Positions 44,807-55,276 of a stretch of 64,000 bases of DNA are shown one piece after another. Source of the stretch: Eurosta solidaginis (Eukaryota > Arthropoda > Insecta > Diptera > Tephritidae); NCBI RefSeq assembly GCF_040869045.1, contig NC_090320.1, positions 144,296,941-144,360,940 on the forward strand, written 5' to 3'. The notes beneath the pieces are model-generated. The model was given only the letters and a program-made list of their open reading frames with translations, was not told the origin of the DNA and made no database searches. Every line of letters starts with the position of its first letter. Position 1 is the stretch's first letter. The position numbers were made by a program, and so were the translations under genes.

Positions 44807-44866
44807 CAGGCATGCTTAACGAACGAAACGATATCATTTCGTTCGTTAAGCATGCCTGGATTCAAC
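44806..44866. repeat. 60-bp palindromic insertion with 9-bp duplication
   Basis: GGATTCAAC occurs at 44798-44806 and 44858-44866. Between them 23-bp arms (44806-44828 and 44837-44859) are perfect reverse complements around CGATATCA. It interrupts the conserved RNase H frame after DST and adds two in-frame stops without changing frame. Confidence 0.85.
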
Positions 44867-46674
44867 TATCGTCCTCGCATGGATAAGGAAACCGCCCTGT
44901 TCTTGGTCCACTTTCGTCGCACATCGGATCACCAAGATCATCGACATGGTCGGAAATAAGGACTGGTTGCATGTAAACTCAGAATCTAACCCAGCAGATT
45001 TGGGTAGCAGAGGATTACCTGCGTCTGAATTGGTCAACAATTCGTTGTGGTGGCAGGGACCTTCTTGGCTGCAAGAAGACACTTCCCAATGGCCAGCACA
45101 AGAAAGTGACTACATCACCTCCGTAGAGGAAAAGAGGGCGAAGACCTGCGCAACAACAACAGTGAATACTACCGATGTTCTCCAACGCTTTTCAGACCTA
45201 CCTAGGGCTTTACGGGTGCTCTCATACGTTATGAGGTTCTACCGAAGAACTCACCCCAAAACAAAAAAATCCTTTCAGGTCGAGTCACCCTTAATCTCTC
45301 CGGATGAGATCAAATCAGTAACCCAATTCTTAATTAAAATCTATCAGAAACAACATTATAGTTCCGAATATAATGATCTAAAGGCCGGAAAACCCATTGG
45401 AGGGAAAAGTGCAATATTCTCACTTAATCCCTACTTAGACCAAGATGGCATCATTCGGCTAGGAGGGCGACTCGGGGCGTCTAAGGACTTAGCTTTTAAT
45501 GAACGCCACCCAATCCTCCTCCCATACAACTGCAGGTTATCCCGTCTTACAGTCCTAATGTTTCATCAACAAAGTCTGCATGGGGAAAACCAACTCATGT
45601 TACGTCTGATACGCACCCAATACTGGATACCTAACATCAAAACCATGATTAGGGCAACCATTCATAATTTCAAAACCTGCACTATTCACCGAAAACAGGC
45701 GCAGTCCCAACTTATGGGTACCCTTCCCTGCGAACGGACTACTTTTACCCGCGCGTTCACCAATACCGGGGTAGACTTTGCGGGGCCTTTCGACATCAAC
45801 AGCTACCGCGGTAGGGGATGTCGACTGGCTTTTTGTCTGTTTCTCCACTAAGGCCATCCACTTAGAAGCCACTAGTGACCTTAGTACTCCATGCTTTCTC
45901 GCAGCCTTTGCGCGTTTTATCGCGAGAAGAGGATGTCCGAAAAACATCTACTCCGACAATGGTACAAACTTTGTCGGAGCGTCAAGATCTTTACGATCCG
46001 AGTTTAAAGCCTTCCTGGCAGAAAGCCGAGACAAAACAGTCTCAAAGTACAATCATCAAGCATTAAGCTGGCATTTTATTCCCGCCGCTGCTCCACATAT
46101 GGGCGGCTTGTGGGAGGCGGGAGTGAAGAGCTTCAAAATCCACTTCAAAAAGATCGCGTCTCCCCACACCATGGAGGAGTTCCAAACCCTTTTGTGCAGG
46201 ATTGAGGCGTGCCTCAACTCGCGCCCACTCAGTCCAGGGTCGAATGACCCAACGGATCTGGAACCACTAACCCCAGGACATTTCCTAACGGGTAGCCACC
46301 TACTGGCCCCGCCAGAACCAGATGCTAGTGAAAGCTCTGCCTCGATGATAAATCGGTGGCAGAAACTCAAAGCCCTCCACCATACTTTCTGCAAGCGATG
46401 GAAGGTGGAATATCTATGCGAACTTCAAAAACGAGTGAAGTGGAAGCATCCCAAAGAAAACATACAAGTGGGAGATCTCGCCGTCCTCAAAGAGGACAAC
46501 TTATCTCCCAACGAATGGAGGTTAGGTAGAGTCGTCAACGTGCACCCCGGCGAAGATAACCGAGTACGTGTAGTCGACCTCATAACCGAGAAGGGTCAAG
46601 TCAGACGACCTTTGGTCAAACTGATCCTTCTCCCTACGGAGATCGATTGTGAGAGGACCACGGGCTCCTCTTAA
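44867..46674 (+). pseudogene. BEL RNase H end and integrase
   Basis: After the palindrome the same frame continues as IVLAWIRKPP and NPADLGSRGLPASEL, then the integrase zinc-binding region (GENQLMLRLIRTQYWIPN; CTIHRKQAQSQLMG) and DFAGPF with the first catalytic Asp (45775). A small deletion near 45825 shifts the frame. 45830-46674 carries YSDNGTNFVGA (second Asp), PHMGGLWEAGVKSFK (Glu), and the C-terminal domain ending in RRPLVKLILLPTE. Catalytic residues are present but the frame is broken once. Confidence 0.9.
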
Positions 46675-47110
46675 CAATCCCTCCTTTCCTCCCCATCCCT
46701 CTTTTCACAAAAATCTACCCTAACCTAACGCAGATCCTCTATCTGCCACAGAACCTAGAGGGACTCAGCCCATTCTACCCTTAAGTTTCCAAAGCAAACC
46801 CAAATTCACTCGTTCTCCCATAACGAGGACACCAGAAACCATCCCACTCACTCGTTCTCCCATAGCGAGGACACCAGAAACCATCCCACTCACTCGTTCT
46901 CCCATAACGAGGATACCAGAAAAGCCCTCACGCAGATCCCCCATCTGCCACAAAATACTTATGTTTAATATTCAAAATCAAACCCCAAGTCACTCGCTCA
47001 CCCCGAGCGATGACCTCAGAACCCTTACGCAGAACCGTTGTCTGCCACAGAATTTGAATGCACTCGGCCAACAGGAATTTGTCAAAATTTCCCGAGTGAA
47101 GATTTGTCAC
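46675..47110 (+). repeat. BEL 3' repeat region (42-bp units)
   Basis: Three near-identical 42-bp units start at 46807, 46849 and 46891 (CACTCGTTCTCCCATA). They are framed by three copies of a CGCAGA...TCTGCCACA motif near 46731, 46932 and 47030. No protein is indicated. Confidence 0.85.
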
Positions 47111-47810
47111 AAAACCGCCCCAGACTAGAGTTAGATTGAAGAGCGCTTCATCTCGGAATGCTTTTCATTAACCTTATCTTACGACCAAATGCATTGCACT
47201 TATGCTTATATTAGGAGTTTTGGCAACAAATTTGAGATAGTGCATTTTGAATAAAATTCTAACGTCTGGCATTCTTCAAACAATTTCTGAAAGAATGACC
47301 TACCCGACGGGACTTTTATCAATTTACGAAATATTTAGCAGAAAAGGACGTATTGGCATTTACAAATTTCTTACGGCTACTAATATACTCCCAAAGATAC
47401 GTGTCTACTACAATTCCCTGAGAAAAAAAGGGGATTACCTTTACCGGAAACATCTTGAAAAAGGAACAAGCAAATAAACGTGATTTTGTCATGGATGTTC
47501 AAGACTTGCGTCACTCGCGTACAGAATCATCTGAGATGTTAATAGTGAGGGGTAGATCAGACACGGCACAACAAGCTAGGTGGAGCTTGCCTATTGCCAG
47601 CTTGCCTATTGCCAGCTTGCCATCTTTACGCCAATCATTGCCTAATCTACCATAACCCAGTTCTCTTTGTTTAATAACCGACTTATGTAATGCAATTTTG
47701 TTTGCTGTCGCGTACTAAGAATTTTCAACCAACTTCTTTATGGACAATATTTCGCACTATTACTGGCCAAATTCTAAAGCCAGACTCCACAAGGAAAAAT
47801 AATCACAAAC
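47111..47810 (+). other. Unassigned BEL 3' DNA
   Basis: Contains a 76-codon open frame (47247-47477) with no recognised motif and a direct repeat AGCTTGCCTATTGCC near 47585-47620. I see nothing else. Confidence 0.35.
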
Positions 47811-48089
47811 ATTTTTTTTTTTCTTTTTTACTCACCGTCAATCCAAGTCATTAGTATCCAATTGGTGCGGCTCGTGTACGCATAAGTCATGCAACAGACG
47901 TTAACATCTGCCTTTCCCTCACATTGGCCTTCGTCCATTGCTATATTACCAATATTTTGCCTGTTTTTGGATTTGTTTATATTACCGACCCAGCAATCTA
48001 ATAGGGGATTTGTAATACTCATATTAAGGCACAAACCTCTTTGTATGTACACTATATTCTAAGTCATACCTGTAACTCCTCATAACATA
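47811..48089 (-). pseudogene. 3' part of the antisense retrosequence, ending in poly(A)
   Basis: On the minus strand an open stretch (about 48052-47829) of unrecognised protein ends at a splice-donor-like GACGGTGAGT. A run AAAAAAGAAAAAAAAAAAA (47811-47830 complement) follows at once, which looks like a poly(A) tail. It is the 3' end of the flotillin/RhoGAP retrosequence to the right. Confidence 0.5.
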
Positions 48090-48307
48090 AGAAGTGGTAA
48101 ATCGGCTAGATAACCTTTAAATGCAGTTGCACAATCGTGTGCCGAATAGCCACCACCTTCCAAATCGAGTGGTTTGTCATTTTGTATATGTTGCCGTAGC
48201 TCGTTTTGCCTCGAAGCCGATCCCGTCTTACGAAAGAAGCCCTCCTGTATGAATACGCCATTCACAACCACCAACATCCCCAGCAGCCCCACCATTTTCA
48301 TTACCAT
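48090..48307 (-). pseudogene. RhoGAP-domain fragment
   Basis: Encodes GFFRKTGSASRQNELRQHI, with the arginine-finger FRKTG block of RhoGAP domains, and YSAHDCATAFKGYLADLP, the next conserved block. A stop follows shortly. It is in the same orientation as, and directly downstream of, the flotillin remnant. The parent RhoGAP gene is not identified. Confidence 0.75.
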
Positions 48308-48450
48308 TCCACAAATTATTAGCGGTGCCAGACATTAGTTTTTCAAACTCAAGTTCAGGTCGAGACATGGTGAACCCGTCCTCAAGTATGGCGTACATGG
48401 GTCTATAGAAAAACGGATATTCTAATTCAAGACTATGTAGTGCACTTAAT

Positions 48451-49323
48451 GCTTCTAACTCTTTTTCACGACGTTGTATCTCTTGTTCTTGTACAGCAAT
48501 TTCTTGTGTACGTTCTATGACTTTCACTTGCATTTGTTCTTCTTTAATGCGTTACTTTGTTCTGGCTGCTTGCAATTCATAAGCCATTTCTGCTTCGGCT
48601 TTCTTCTTTTGTACAACATCGTAAGCAGCTTTTTTTTTAATTCTAAATCATGTTGTGCTTTGGCAATTTCGGTATCGTTTAGAAAACGTGAGGCCATACG
48701 GTGCTCCTCAGCGATAGCTTCTTTAATTTGCGCATCACAACGCACCTCAGCTTCACCAATACGTGCATCACGTTTTACTTCGGCGATACGTGCCATACCC
48801 AACGATTTAAGATAGCCCTTCGAATCACCTTCTTAGTCATGTATATCCCTGATGGTATACGACCCAACCGATATACCCATATTAGCCAAATCTGAAGAAG
48901 CTACCTAAAATACTTGTTTGCTAAACTTCTTGCGATCTTTATAAATAAATACAATTTCGTCAACAGTCATAGAGCCCATAATGGCACGCTGATGGGGCCC
49001 TCAAGTGTTACCAGATCAATATGCTGTATTTCAGCTTCACCTTTACCAAGAAAGTGTTCGCATGCAGTCAATAGCATATCTTGACTTTGGCACTGAATTT
49101 CTGCGTGTGCAAATCCAGTTACTGATATTGATACGCCTTGAATAGCGTATACACAAGGACTCTCCACTTGCAATGTCATCGTTTGGAGTGCGATTCTTTG
49201 AACTTGCTGTATGGTTGGCCACACGAAATCTCGACCACCAGGCACCAATAATGGTTTCATCTAGCAGCATCCTGAAACCACAAGTGCTTCATTTGGACCA
49301 CAAGTTACAAACCCCCAAGCCAT
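48451..49323 (-). pseudogene. Flo1: Flotillin-1 retro-pseudogene (N-terminal two thirds)
   Basis: ATG at 49323 opens MAWGFVTCGPNEALVV, the flotillin N-terminus. TAG at 49260-49262 replaces the codon before MKPLLVPGG. The band-7/SPFH region follows ([38 protein letters not shown]), with a 2-bp insertion near 48995. The coiled-coil part comes next ([54 protein letters not shown]). Similarity stops at KELEA (48451), where unrelated coding-like sequence continues. No introns interrupt about 290 codons, so it derives from a processed RNA. It lies antisense inside the BEL element. Confidence 0.88.
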
Positions 49324-50925
49324 ACTTTAGTAATTTTGCAATGCAATAAAGTCTTTTAACAGAGTTAAATCAGTAAATGTTAAAAGCCGCAGTCGTTCCA
49401 CCGAAAAAAAAAAATGAAAAAAAAAAACACCTCTCCTGCCGCACTTGCGGGTGACTCAACACCTGTGCAACGTTCTTCGCACGGCGTAACCGTTTTCAAT
49501 CTTTGGTGCAACGCAGCAACCAAAAATATATCTACATATGTATGCGTTTTTATGTTCTTCAACTCGTGACGAGGGCAATTTTCCATCAATAACCAGCTGA
49601 AATGAAACAAAAGAAAAAATCCATTAATAAGTGCACAAATTGGCATCGCAAAAGTGTGACAACTGCCGGCGCGGCCGACGCCGCAGTTGGAGCACCCCTT
49701 TGCGATGCCGGTAACCTAGAAAATAAAACAAAGGGAACGACACACCAAACCAAGAATTCCATGGATCACGCCAACCGCCTGCATCCATCACCAGTAACCT
49801 GAAAATAAAAAGAATATTAATTAATAACTTAAAATAAAAGAATACACCAAATGAACAAATCTTAAAATTCACTTACCATTTGCCTCCTCCAGTAGCCATG
49901 CATCTTACTCCAAGCGCCGTAGTCAAAGAATTGAAAGAACGAAAAAAAATCATTAGATTTTTTTACCGTTTCTTTCAATTCATCGGAATTTTACATTCTA
50001 TACACGGGTGTGTATGAATGTTCATTGGGTTTGTCTTTTGCCGTTGGCATATTTGTAACCAACGTATGTACATATGTATGTATGTATGCCTACTTGGTTC
50101 GGCATATCATATTAGTGCTGCATCAAGTGACGCACACTGATACCGAAAGCCGCAAAAGGAACCAAATCGGGATCGGCTTTTTTGACCCGGGCAGTCCCAA
50201 AACATAATTACGCACAAAAAATAAAGGCAAACACCTCCTTAAACATTAATTGCTCTCATTTACAAACAAAAAAAAAAAAACCAACAAAAAAAAAATGTTT
50301 TTTTTTATTTTTTTTGCCGTCGGTACTGCCTGTTTTTTGGCGGGGGCAGGAATTGTTGTTTTTCAACAACAAACAGTCATTATAAGGGCTCGGTACAAAA
50401 ACATTCCGAGTCCCGAAATAAAAGAATCCCGACACGACAAAATCCCGAAATGGGAAAAGTCAACTGTTTCTACCGGCCTAGTGTGCTACCGCCCCAGTGA
50501 CCTAGTTTTTTTTTTCAAGGGCAAGCAAATACATATATGTACATATATACTCGCACACCACAAATTCACCATAACAGCTGTCAGCTAACCAATAAATACA
50601 CGACAGGGCTGCATGCAATCTCATAATGATACGTGCAGATAGAACGCGTCGTGAAGAACGCATCGCCAATCTGCATGCAAGCACCGGCAGTTGGTACACT
50701 TTTCAATTTAATTACGATTTGCGCTGCTCGTCATGAGCTTTCGCACAAAATTAAATACATACCTTCGTCGGCCCCTACGCTTCGCTTTAAACTCGCTTTT
50801 ATTCATCTATTTTAATATACGTTCTTGTAATAAAACACCGTCGCTTCACCCAACCAACCTCACGTCCACTCGCCCTGGCACATCCATAAAATGCCACAGT
50901 CGACCTGAGAGCGACACGACGCGTT
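49324..50925. other. Unassigned BEL internal DNA
   Basis: Low-complexity A/T runs (49406-49430, 50270-50320), GTAT microsatellite (50062-50088) and no recognised coding region. An A-rich, G/C-poor stretch near 49600-49900 has no recognisable motif. Confidence 0.35.
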
Positions 50926-50929
50926 ATAC

Positions 50930-51145
50930 ACTGGAACGGAGACCTCGGCCTCTTCGTCCAGCCCAGAAAAACCTCAAAACCCTCGAGTCTGGAACGGAGA
51001 CCTCTGCCTCTTCGTCCAACCAACAAAAAAACCGCAAATCTGGAATGGAGACCTCGGCCTCTCCATCCGGAACGACAAAAACCAAAGAATAACAAAAAAT
51101 TGTGCCACTCTGGAACGGAGACCTCGGCCTCTTCGTCCAGCCTTA
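50930..51145 (+). repeat. BEL 3' degenerate tandem repeats
   Basis: Four copies of TGGAACGGAGACCTC followed by GCCTCTTCGTCC or a close variant, near 50933, 50990, 51042 and 51112, with irregular A-rich spacers. They lie about 240 bp before the 3' LTR. Confidence 0.8.
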
Positions 51146-51386
51146 CTGGCCATCGACCAAACACATACTACATTCTGAATTTCTATATTTATGTATAATT
51201 CAATGGCAAGAAATATGCACTTATCACTGTTGCGAAGCAAGTCGGAAAGGATTCCTGGCCGTTTTGCGTCGTCAGGCGAACTCCTCATTTAGATTAAGTT
51301 TAGTGTGTAATTCTTATATTCATTTTTCTCGTTTCAGCAGAGGTCATTGGCGGAAAACGATGTTGAGTATTGCAAGGGGGCCGGCA
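51146..51386 (+). other. BEL sequence before the 3' LTR
   Basis: Non-coding, ending in a G-rich tract next to the LTR start. Confidence 0.5.
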
Positions 51387-51883
51387 TGTTTAGGCAGGAT
51401 GCCTAACTTTTTCCGCATCTGTCTGCGATCCCCCCAATGCAACCCTGCGAATCGATACTCGAATTAATTTGTAACCACCCACACCATCACCGCCACATGC
51501 ATGCGCATGCATGTACATGTACGTGTATGTGTGTTTTTTGTCAGCACTCATGCATATGCATGTCGGGGTTGATGTGTGGGTGCCTTTCCCCTCCAAAACG
51601 GAGGATTTTGCGGGTCAACGGTTGTAGCTTACTATACAACCGGCCTCTTGGATTCTAACAGCCAACCAGCACGCATCTGCCGCCAACGACCTCCACTGTT
51701 TTCAAGAATATATTCAGGTAATATTGTAACCAGGTTATATATATATTCACATAATAAATTACATCCATTATAACGAGAAATCTCGTGTACTTTCTTATTT
51801 CTCTATTTCCACACGCATATTCCCACTGAGATCGACCCGGTGCGCCCACCTCTCGCAAGGATCAGACGCACCCCGGCCGAACA
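51387..51883 (+). repeat. BEL 3' LTR
   Basis: Same start and end as the 5' LTR. It follows a G-rich tract (AAGGGGGCCGGCA, 51374-51386) that may serve as polypurine tract, and is followed by CATGT. Confidence 0.95.
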
Positions 51884-51888
51884 CATGT

Positions 51889-51935
51889 CATTCCGATAAA
51901 TTTAAACAAAAATTGTACAATTATTGTAGAACACT
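51889..51935 (+). mobile_element. End of the BEL-split LINE
   Basis: Continues the reading of 39550-40035 after the CATGT duplication (HSDKFKQKLYNYC) and stops at TAG near 51933. Confidence 0.75.
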
Positions 51936-52220
51936 ACCAATTTAGTGCTGAACAGGCGGCTTCCATAGCATCGATAGAAGTGCAGCGAAACCATTCTGCT
52001 ATGTACCGCCAAGACTTCCATGCTATTGTACGCATACAAAAAAGGTTGCCGAAGCACATACTGAAACGCATCACTCGATTAACTCAGTGCATCGCCGTGC
52101 AGATGTTGCCTTCGCGCTTTACTAACATGCGTAAAATGCCTACATACTACACTAGCACAACACTTTGTTCGCATGATCTGGACGTCTCCCATCCATAGTA
52201 CTCTACGGTAGGACATAGAC
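51936..52220 (+). other. Open stretch of unknown nature
   Basis: An open frame of about 90 codons ends at 52198 (AEQAASIASIEVQRNHSAMY; RIQKRLPKHILKRITRLTQ). It has a protein-like, basic helical composition, but I recognise no family. It may be a gene or TE remnant. Confidence 0.3.
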
Positions 52221-52672
52221 AGGGCCGTAGAGAGAAAATTCGGGCCCGTGAGAAAACAATTTACGGGCCCCCTATAATAAATCCACTAATACATTGGATT
52301 AACTTGAATTAATGACGTCTCATTCATGAATCATTATTGATGGATTACATAAAAAAAAAATGTTTGCCACATCAACTAAATGATTTTTGGACTAAGAGGT
52401 GACAATAAAATTAACACAGAATATTTACTATTTATACTATTTTATTGTAACGTAGATATAAAATTCTCTTTTAACAGCCACATATTGTTTCAAATAATCT
52501 TTTCTAGTTATTTGGTAGCATTTTAATACATTTCTGATAAATTTACTCAACATCTATGGTGGTGTCTCTAGCTTGGAGGACCACGTTTCTTTCATTAATG
52601 GTAGTCAGTATTTTGAAACAAATTGAGGACAGCAAGATACATTCTAACTTGTTGATGTACTTGAGAATGCCG
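52221..52672 (-). pseudogene. hAT transposase fragment (ZMYM6/DUF4371-like), middle part
   Basis: On the minus strand 52553-52672 reads GILKYINKLECILLSSICF and ATINERNVV-like sequence, resembling the middle of DUF4371-type hAT transposases. CAGGGCCGTAGAGAG at 52221 has the CAGGG start of many hAT ends. The N-terminal part lies at 55690-56560, beyond the LINE at 52675-55276, so the LINE probably split this element. Confidence 0.5.
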
Positions 52673-52676
52673 GTAG

Positions 52677-52697
52677 GTTAGGTTAGGTTAGGTTAGG
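52677..52697 (+). repeat. TTAGG-like array (LINE tail)
   Basis: About four TAGGT/TTAGG units. It is the 3' tail of the minus-strand LINE, and a similar CCTAA tail ends the LINE fragment at 57422. Confidence 0.85.
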
Positions 52698-52790
52698 TGG
52701 TAGCTGCCATGATAAGGATAGCTCACTTGGACCACATGAAGGTCCGTTGTGATACCACATACACCAAAAATAACCGTGACTTAGATCTAG

Positions 52791-53387
52791 CTACTTAGAG
52801 AATCGTTGAGTAGCAACGATAAAGCTCCGATTGATACCGATCTCAACTTTGGATAAATCCTTGGGAGATCCAAGTGAGTCGCGACCGAAGTACTTTCGCC
52901 TAGTCCTGGCAAAAGCTGGGCAATCAAGCATAAAGTGATTTGGTGATTCCACCTCATCGTCCTTCATACAGCTGCAGCAGGATGGAGTTTCCAGTATATT
53001 GAGACGTACCGCACGGATACCCATCGGACAGTGCCCTGTCAAAACCCCAATGACCATTGATAGGTGAGCGTTAGTGAACCCAATTATTTCAGCAGACCTC
53101 CTGCCATCCACATTCGGCCAGAAAGATCTTGCTACCCTGCAAGACGTGGTGTCCACCCAACGTTTGCTGGGCTGACTCGAGGCCCAGCTATGGAGGAGCA
53201 ATCCACAGGTGGCCAGCGGAATACCGAAATCCCTACAGCCATCTTCATCCGGTTCAGCTGTACCGATGCGGGCTAAGAGATCCGCTTGACAGTTACCCGG
53301 GATATCACTATGGCCCGGGACCCAGATAATCTTAATTGTAAAATAATTCGATGCAATCGCAAGCGAGGTCAGGCACTCCCAGACCAC
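52791..53387 (-). pseudogene. LOA-like LINE RNase H and C-terminal zinc motif
   Basis: Open for 198 codons. IKIIWVPGHSDIPGNCQADL is the RNase H end block (H and D active-site positions). ETPSCCSCMKDDEVESPNHF and MLDCPAF form the C-terminal CCHC-like motif. RNase H after RT is characteristic of LOA/I-type LINEs. Confidence 0.85.
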
Positions 53388-53618
53388 CCTCGATCGCTAT
53401 GTAGTTGAGCTCAAGGTCTTGATAGCCGTCTGGCTATCATAGTGGAGTGGAGTAGTTGCACTGGATAGCATTCCTTCCACCGCATCCTTAATCGCAGCAA
53501 CTTCCGCTTGGAATACACTGCAGTGATCTGCCAACTTAAACTTACGGCTTACATTTAGCTCTTGACAAAAGACCCCCCGCCAACCTTTCCGTTCAACTTC
53601 GACCCATCCGTGAACAAG

Positions 53619-55047
53619 TTAACCGGTCCCATGCCTCAGATAATTCCTCTTCCCCACTGCTCCCTCGGGGGAACGACTGGGGCTGAAGGTTGCATAGGGA
53701 GCGGTCATCGGCATACAATAGTCCGTCATGTCCGGGATAAAGTCGAAATTAGTAAGAAGGCTAGAGTGTCCGAAGTCAGAAAGCCCATAACCCATATCAC
53801 GAAACTTGACCAACGACCGGGCCGCGGCTGCCTTTCCCCCAATATCTACTGGATGTATGTTCAGCATGACATTCAGTGCCAAGGAAAGTGTGTTGTTCTC
53901 AGAGCGCCACTTATACCAATCAGTGCCGTCCGTTGCACTGATACTAACATTTTGGAGGTGCTCGCCGTGTCCAGTGCTTTCCACAAGACCAGCACCCCAT
54001 ATAGCAGAATCGGTTTGACCACCACCTCATAAAGCCAATGTACTTCTCCTGGCGAGAGTCCCCATGTCTTTCCGATAGCCTTCCTGGCCCGATCTTCCAC
54101 AGTGGGGCTCCAGGACAGTTTCTTGTCCAAAACAATCCGCAAATATTTAATCCTATTAGAAAGTACCAACGGTACCCGACAATTCTGCCGCATAGAAGTT
54201 TGTTAATAAATTCAACCAGAGCCGCCTCGACTACTAAACCCACCAGATCTCTTTCGATTGCCCCCAATAAGACATTGTTAAAAGCCCCCTCGATGTCTAG
54301 AAAGGCACTCAGAGCATACTCTTTGTGTTCTAGGGACCCCTCTATTTGCTTTACAATCGAATGGAGAGCCGTTTCCGTCGATCTGCCCTTGCAGTACGCA
54401 TGCTGTGAAGCCGACAGTAACCCCCGAGGTATCCTTTCCCGTAGGTACAGGTCAATCAACTGCTCAAACGTCTTAAGAAGAAACAACGAGAGACTGGTTG
54501 CCCTGAAATCCTTAGGTGATACATGAGAGCTTCTACCGGCCTTCGGAATGAAAATAACCCTAACCGTGTGCCAAGACTTCGGGATATAGTTAAGCCTGAG
54601 GCAGTTAGTGTAGATGATGGCCAACCAGCGGCAGGAAGTCTCTAAAGACTTTTGAAGTTGCGCAGGAATGATTCCATCCGGGCTAGGCGACTTATAGGGC
54701 TTGAGCGACCCTATAGCCCAGGTTATTTGACTTTCCCGTATTGGAATAGCAGGCACTTCTGCATGGCCAACGCCCTCCGACCATGCAGGCGAAGATCCCT
54801 GCGCAATTGGGACATCGGGAAAGTTATTATCCAGTAAAAGCCATAGGGACTCCTCGCTACTCATCGACCAGTCCCCACCATCATCTCGCAGATACCCCAG
54901 AGGAGCTGGATTCCTAGAAAGTATTTTTATAAATATCGCCGATTCGTTGCAGCTGGGACAGTTGTTGCCTGCGGAGCCTACCGTTAGTTCGGACCTGTCC
55001 GAATCTGAGATAGACGTTCTGGTGGAAAACTTCACCTCGGCAAGCAA
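53619..55047 (-). pseudogene. LOA-like LINE RT
   Basis: The main segment (about 54200-54940) keeps YKSPSPDGIIPAQLQKSL, SWHTVRVIFIPKAG, LFLLKTFEQLIDLYLR, SASQHAYCKGRSTETALHS and YALSAFLDIEGAFNNV. After about 54190 the palm with the catalytic Asp pair is largely deleted. 53873-54193 resumes with IKYLRIVLDKKLSWSPTVED and KTWGLSPGEVHWLYEVVVKPILLYG. 53619-53900 holds the stretch leading toward RNase H. Frames change several times. Confidence 0.78.
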
Positions 55048-55276
55048 TAGCGCCTTTCAACTGTCCTGTCCATTGAAAACTTACAGGGGGAAGGGCAAGC
55101 CGCCCTCGTGGTCGGATTCTCTTGACGACCTAAGAGCGTCCAGTCGGCGGCTCTTCAACAGAGCCAGGAGGAGTAAACTACCCTTTGACTCGGTGCTCTA
55201 TAAGGTGAGTCTGGGAATTTATAAATATGAAATAAGGATAGCCAAGCGAGATTCATCCTACCAGCCATTTCGGTAA

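Larger units (their letters stand above)
40036..51883 (+). mobile_element. BEL/Pao LTR retrotransposon with extra cargo
   Basis: LTRs of about 498 bp at both ends (40036-40533, 51387-51883), 5-bp duplication CATGT (40031-40035, 51884-51888) and a candidate primer site TTTGGTCCTTCGACCCG right after the 5' LTR. Gag, protease, RT, RNase H and integrase run 41386-46674. A further 4.7 kb lies before the 3' LTR and includes tandem repeats and an antisense gene-derived retrosequence. LTRs differ at about eight positions by eye, so insertion is recent. Coding is already broken. Confidence 0.94.
52675..55276 (-). mobile_element. LOA-like LINE with RNase H and inverted 5' segment
   Basis: The 3' end on the minus strand is a (CCTAA)n-like tail, seen on the plus strand as TAGGTTAGG repeats (52677-52697). 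Coding right to left: RT N-terminal region and fingers (54200-54940), YCKGRSTETALHSI and AFLDIEGAFNNV, degraded palm, then RNase H (52791-53387) and C-terminal CCSCMKDDEV...HFMLDC. At about 54945 the sequence flips: 54947-55276 on the plus strand encodes the linker that normally lies just upstream of the RT. This is the pattern produced by twin priming. Confidence 0.82.

Noticed and set aside
47247..47477. 76-codon frame as a gene
   Set aside because: No motif, no second copy and no splice or promoter context; left as unassigned.
49324..49620. Target duplication of the flotillin retrosequence
   Set aside because: Searched by eye for the bases beside the A-run (AATCACAAAC) near its 5' end; no convincing match was found.
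46675..51386. An envelope gene in the BEL 3' region
   Set aside because: No long plus-strand frame with signal peptide or membrane segment; the recognisable coding is antisense and host-derived.
52677..52697. Internal telomere array
   Set aside because: It sits exactly at the 3' end of a LINE and a second LINE has the same tail, so it is better read as a LINE tail than as a chromosome end.
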